Assembly (NCBI GenBank): GCA_018711775.1
Contig: DVHV01000041.1
Span: 1-5,174, forward strand
Direction of reading: 5' to 3'
DNA: 5,174 nt
From: Candidatus Onthocola stercoravium
GTDB taxonomy: Bacteria > Bacillota_I > Bacilli_A > RF39 > UBA660
The notes beneath the pieces were generated by a model. It saw nothing but the letters and a program-made list of their open reading frames with translations. It was not told where the DNA came from and searched no databases. The translations under genes were made by a program, and so were the position numbers. Position 1 is the first letter of the stretch; each line of letters opens with the position of its first letter. Positions 5,023-5,174 of the stretch are shown here, in pieces.

Positions 5023-5174
5023 AACTAAATTCCACCTTACCTATAATACCTTTAATGAGGATTTCATTAGGTAACATTCTAGTTATAAATAAATTATCTC
5101 CAGTTACTTCTATTTTAAATGTTTCCATTTTTAACACTATTTTCTTACTTGATAAACTAACTAACTCTTGATAA
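5015..5174 (-). CDS. yqfC: YqfC family sporulation protein, C-terminal part (cut by window edge)
   Basis: This is an open frame of 52 codons entering from the right edge (first whole codon at 5173) and ending in TAA at 5017-5015. The 5' part lies outside the window. The visible protein runs from YQELVSLSSKKIVLK through a strand-rich middle to RMLPNEILIKGIIGKVEF near the end. This matches the C-terminal half of the YabP/YqfC family: an S-x-K-x-I-x-L motif, then a short beta-strand pattern closing with I-x-G-x-I-x-x-V-E-F. The family is about 90-100 residues, so roughly half is missing. The stop lies 8 bases inside the yqfD start (ATG at 5022), a pairing fixed in Bacillus, where yqfC-yqfD is expressed in the mother cell under sigma-E and is needed for normal sporulation. 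The assignment rests on both the C-terminal pattern and the neighbour. The promoter is outside the window. Confidence 0.8.
   Translation of the reverse strand, partial: YQELVSLSSKKIVLKMETFKIEVTGDNLFITRMLPNEILIKGIIGKVEFSYE

Noticed and set aside
1..5174. CRISPR array, insertion sequence, tRNA/rRNA gene or phage-like module
   Set aside because: No direct repeats with regular spacing, no transposase or integrase motifs, and no tRNA-like cloverleaf were seen; the region is filled by recognisable housekeeping and sporulation genes.

Overview
The window is AT-rich DNA, well below 35% G+C by eye, and is gene-dense with every gene on the minus strand. It reads from the right-hand end (base 5174) to the left. 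The gene content and order (yqfC-yqfD, vanZ-like, ybeY, dgkA, era, yqzL, recO, tdk) is a rearranged version of the Bacillus yqfC-yqfD-phoH-pgpH-ybeY-dgkA-cdd-era-yqzL-recO region. This indicates a low-GC Bacillota, most likely class Bacilli or a close relative (for example an Erysipelotrichales- or Turicibacter-like lineage; the exact taxon is not resolvable here). YqfC and YqfD are sporulation-associated families, so the organism is probably a spore former or a recent descendant of one. All visible stops are TAA or TAG, tryptophan is encoded by TGG, and nothing suggests an altered genetic code.

Layout. Bases 5174-5015 hold the C-terminal half of yqfC, cut by the window edge, overlapping the start of yqfD (5022-3865). 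A VanZ-family membrane protein (3863-3246) follows after one base, and its stop overlaps the ATG of ybeY (3246-2797). A good sigma-A-type promoter (TTTACA, 16 bases, TATAAT; 3325-3298) lies inside the 3' end of the vanZ-like gene. It probably drives the housekeeping genes separately from the sporulation pair. dgkA (undecaprenol kinase) overlaps ybeY by 29 bases, and era (TTG start, strong Shine-Dalgarno) follows after 12 bases. Between era and recO sits a very small gene not evident from ORF length alone, yqzL (about 29 codons). It is preceded by a hairpin that pairs with its own ribosome binding site, and its stop overlaps the recO start. recO ends in an intrinsic terminator whose 5' arm lies inside the gene. 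Immediately beyond is an extended -10 promoter for tdk (thymidine kinase, 620-24), which ends at a perfect 24-base palindrome at the window edge.

How the genes fit together. ybeY (rRNA 3'-end processing) and era (16S rRNA/30S maturation) form a ribosome-assembly core. dgkA supplies undecaprenyl phosphate for the cell wall, and the VanZ-like protein is also an envelope protein. recO is the RecFOR recombination mediator, and tdk is pyrimidine salvage with its own promoter. No mobile elements, tRNAs, rRNAs or CRISPR arrays are visible, and no stretch over 300 bases lacks a gene. I found no clear undescribed multi-gene system. The most interesting points are the hairpin over the yqzL start, the internal promoter, and the VanZ gene standing where phoH-pgpH sit in Bacillus.
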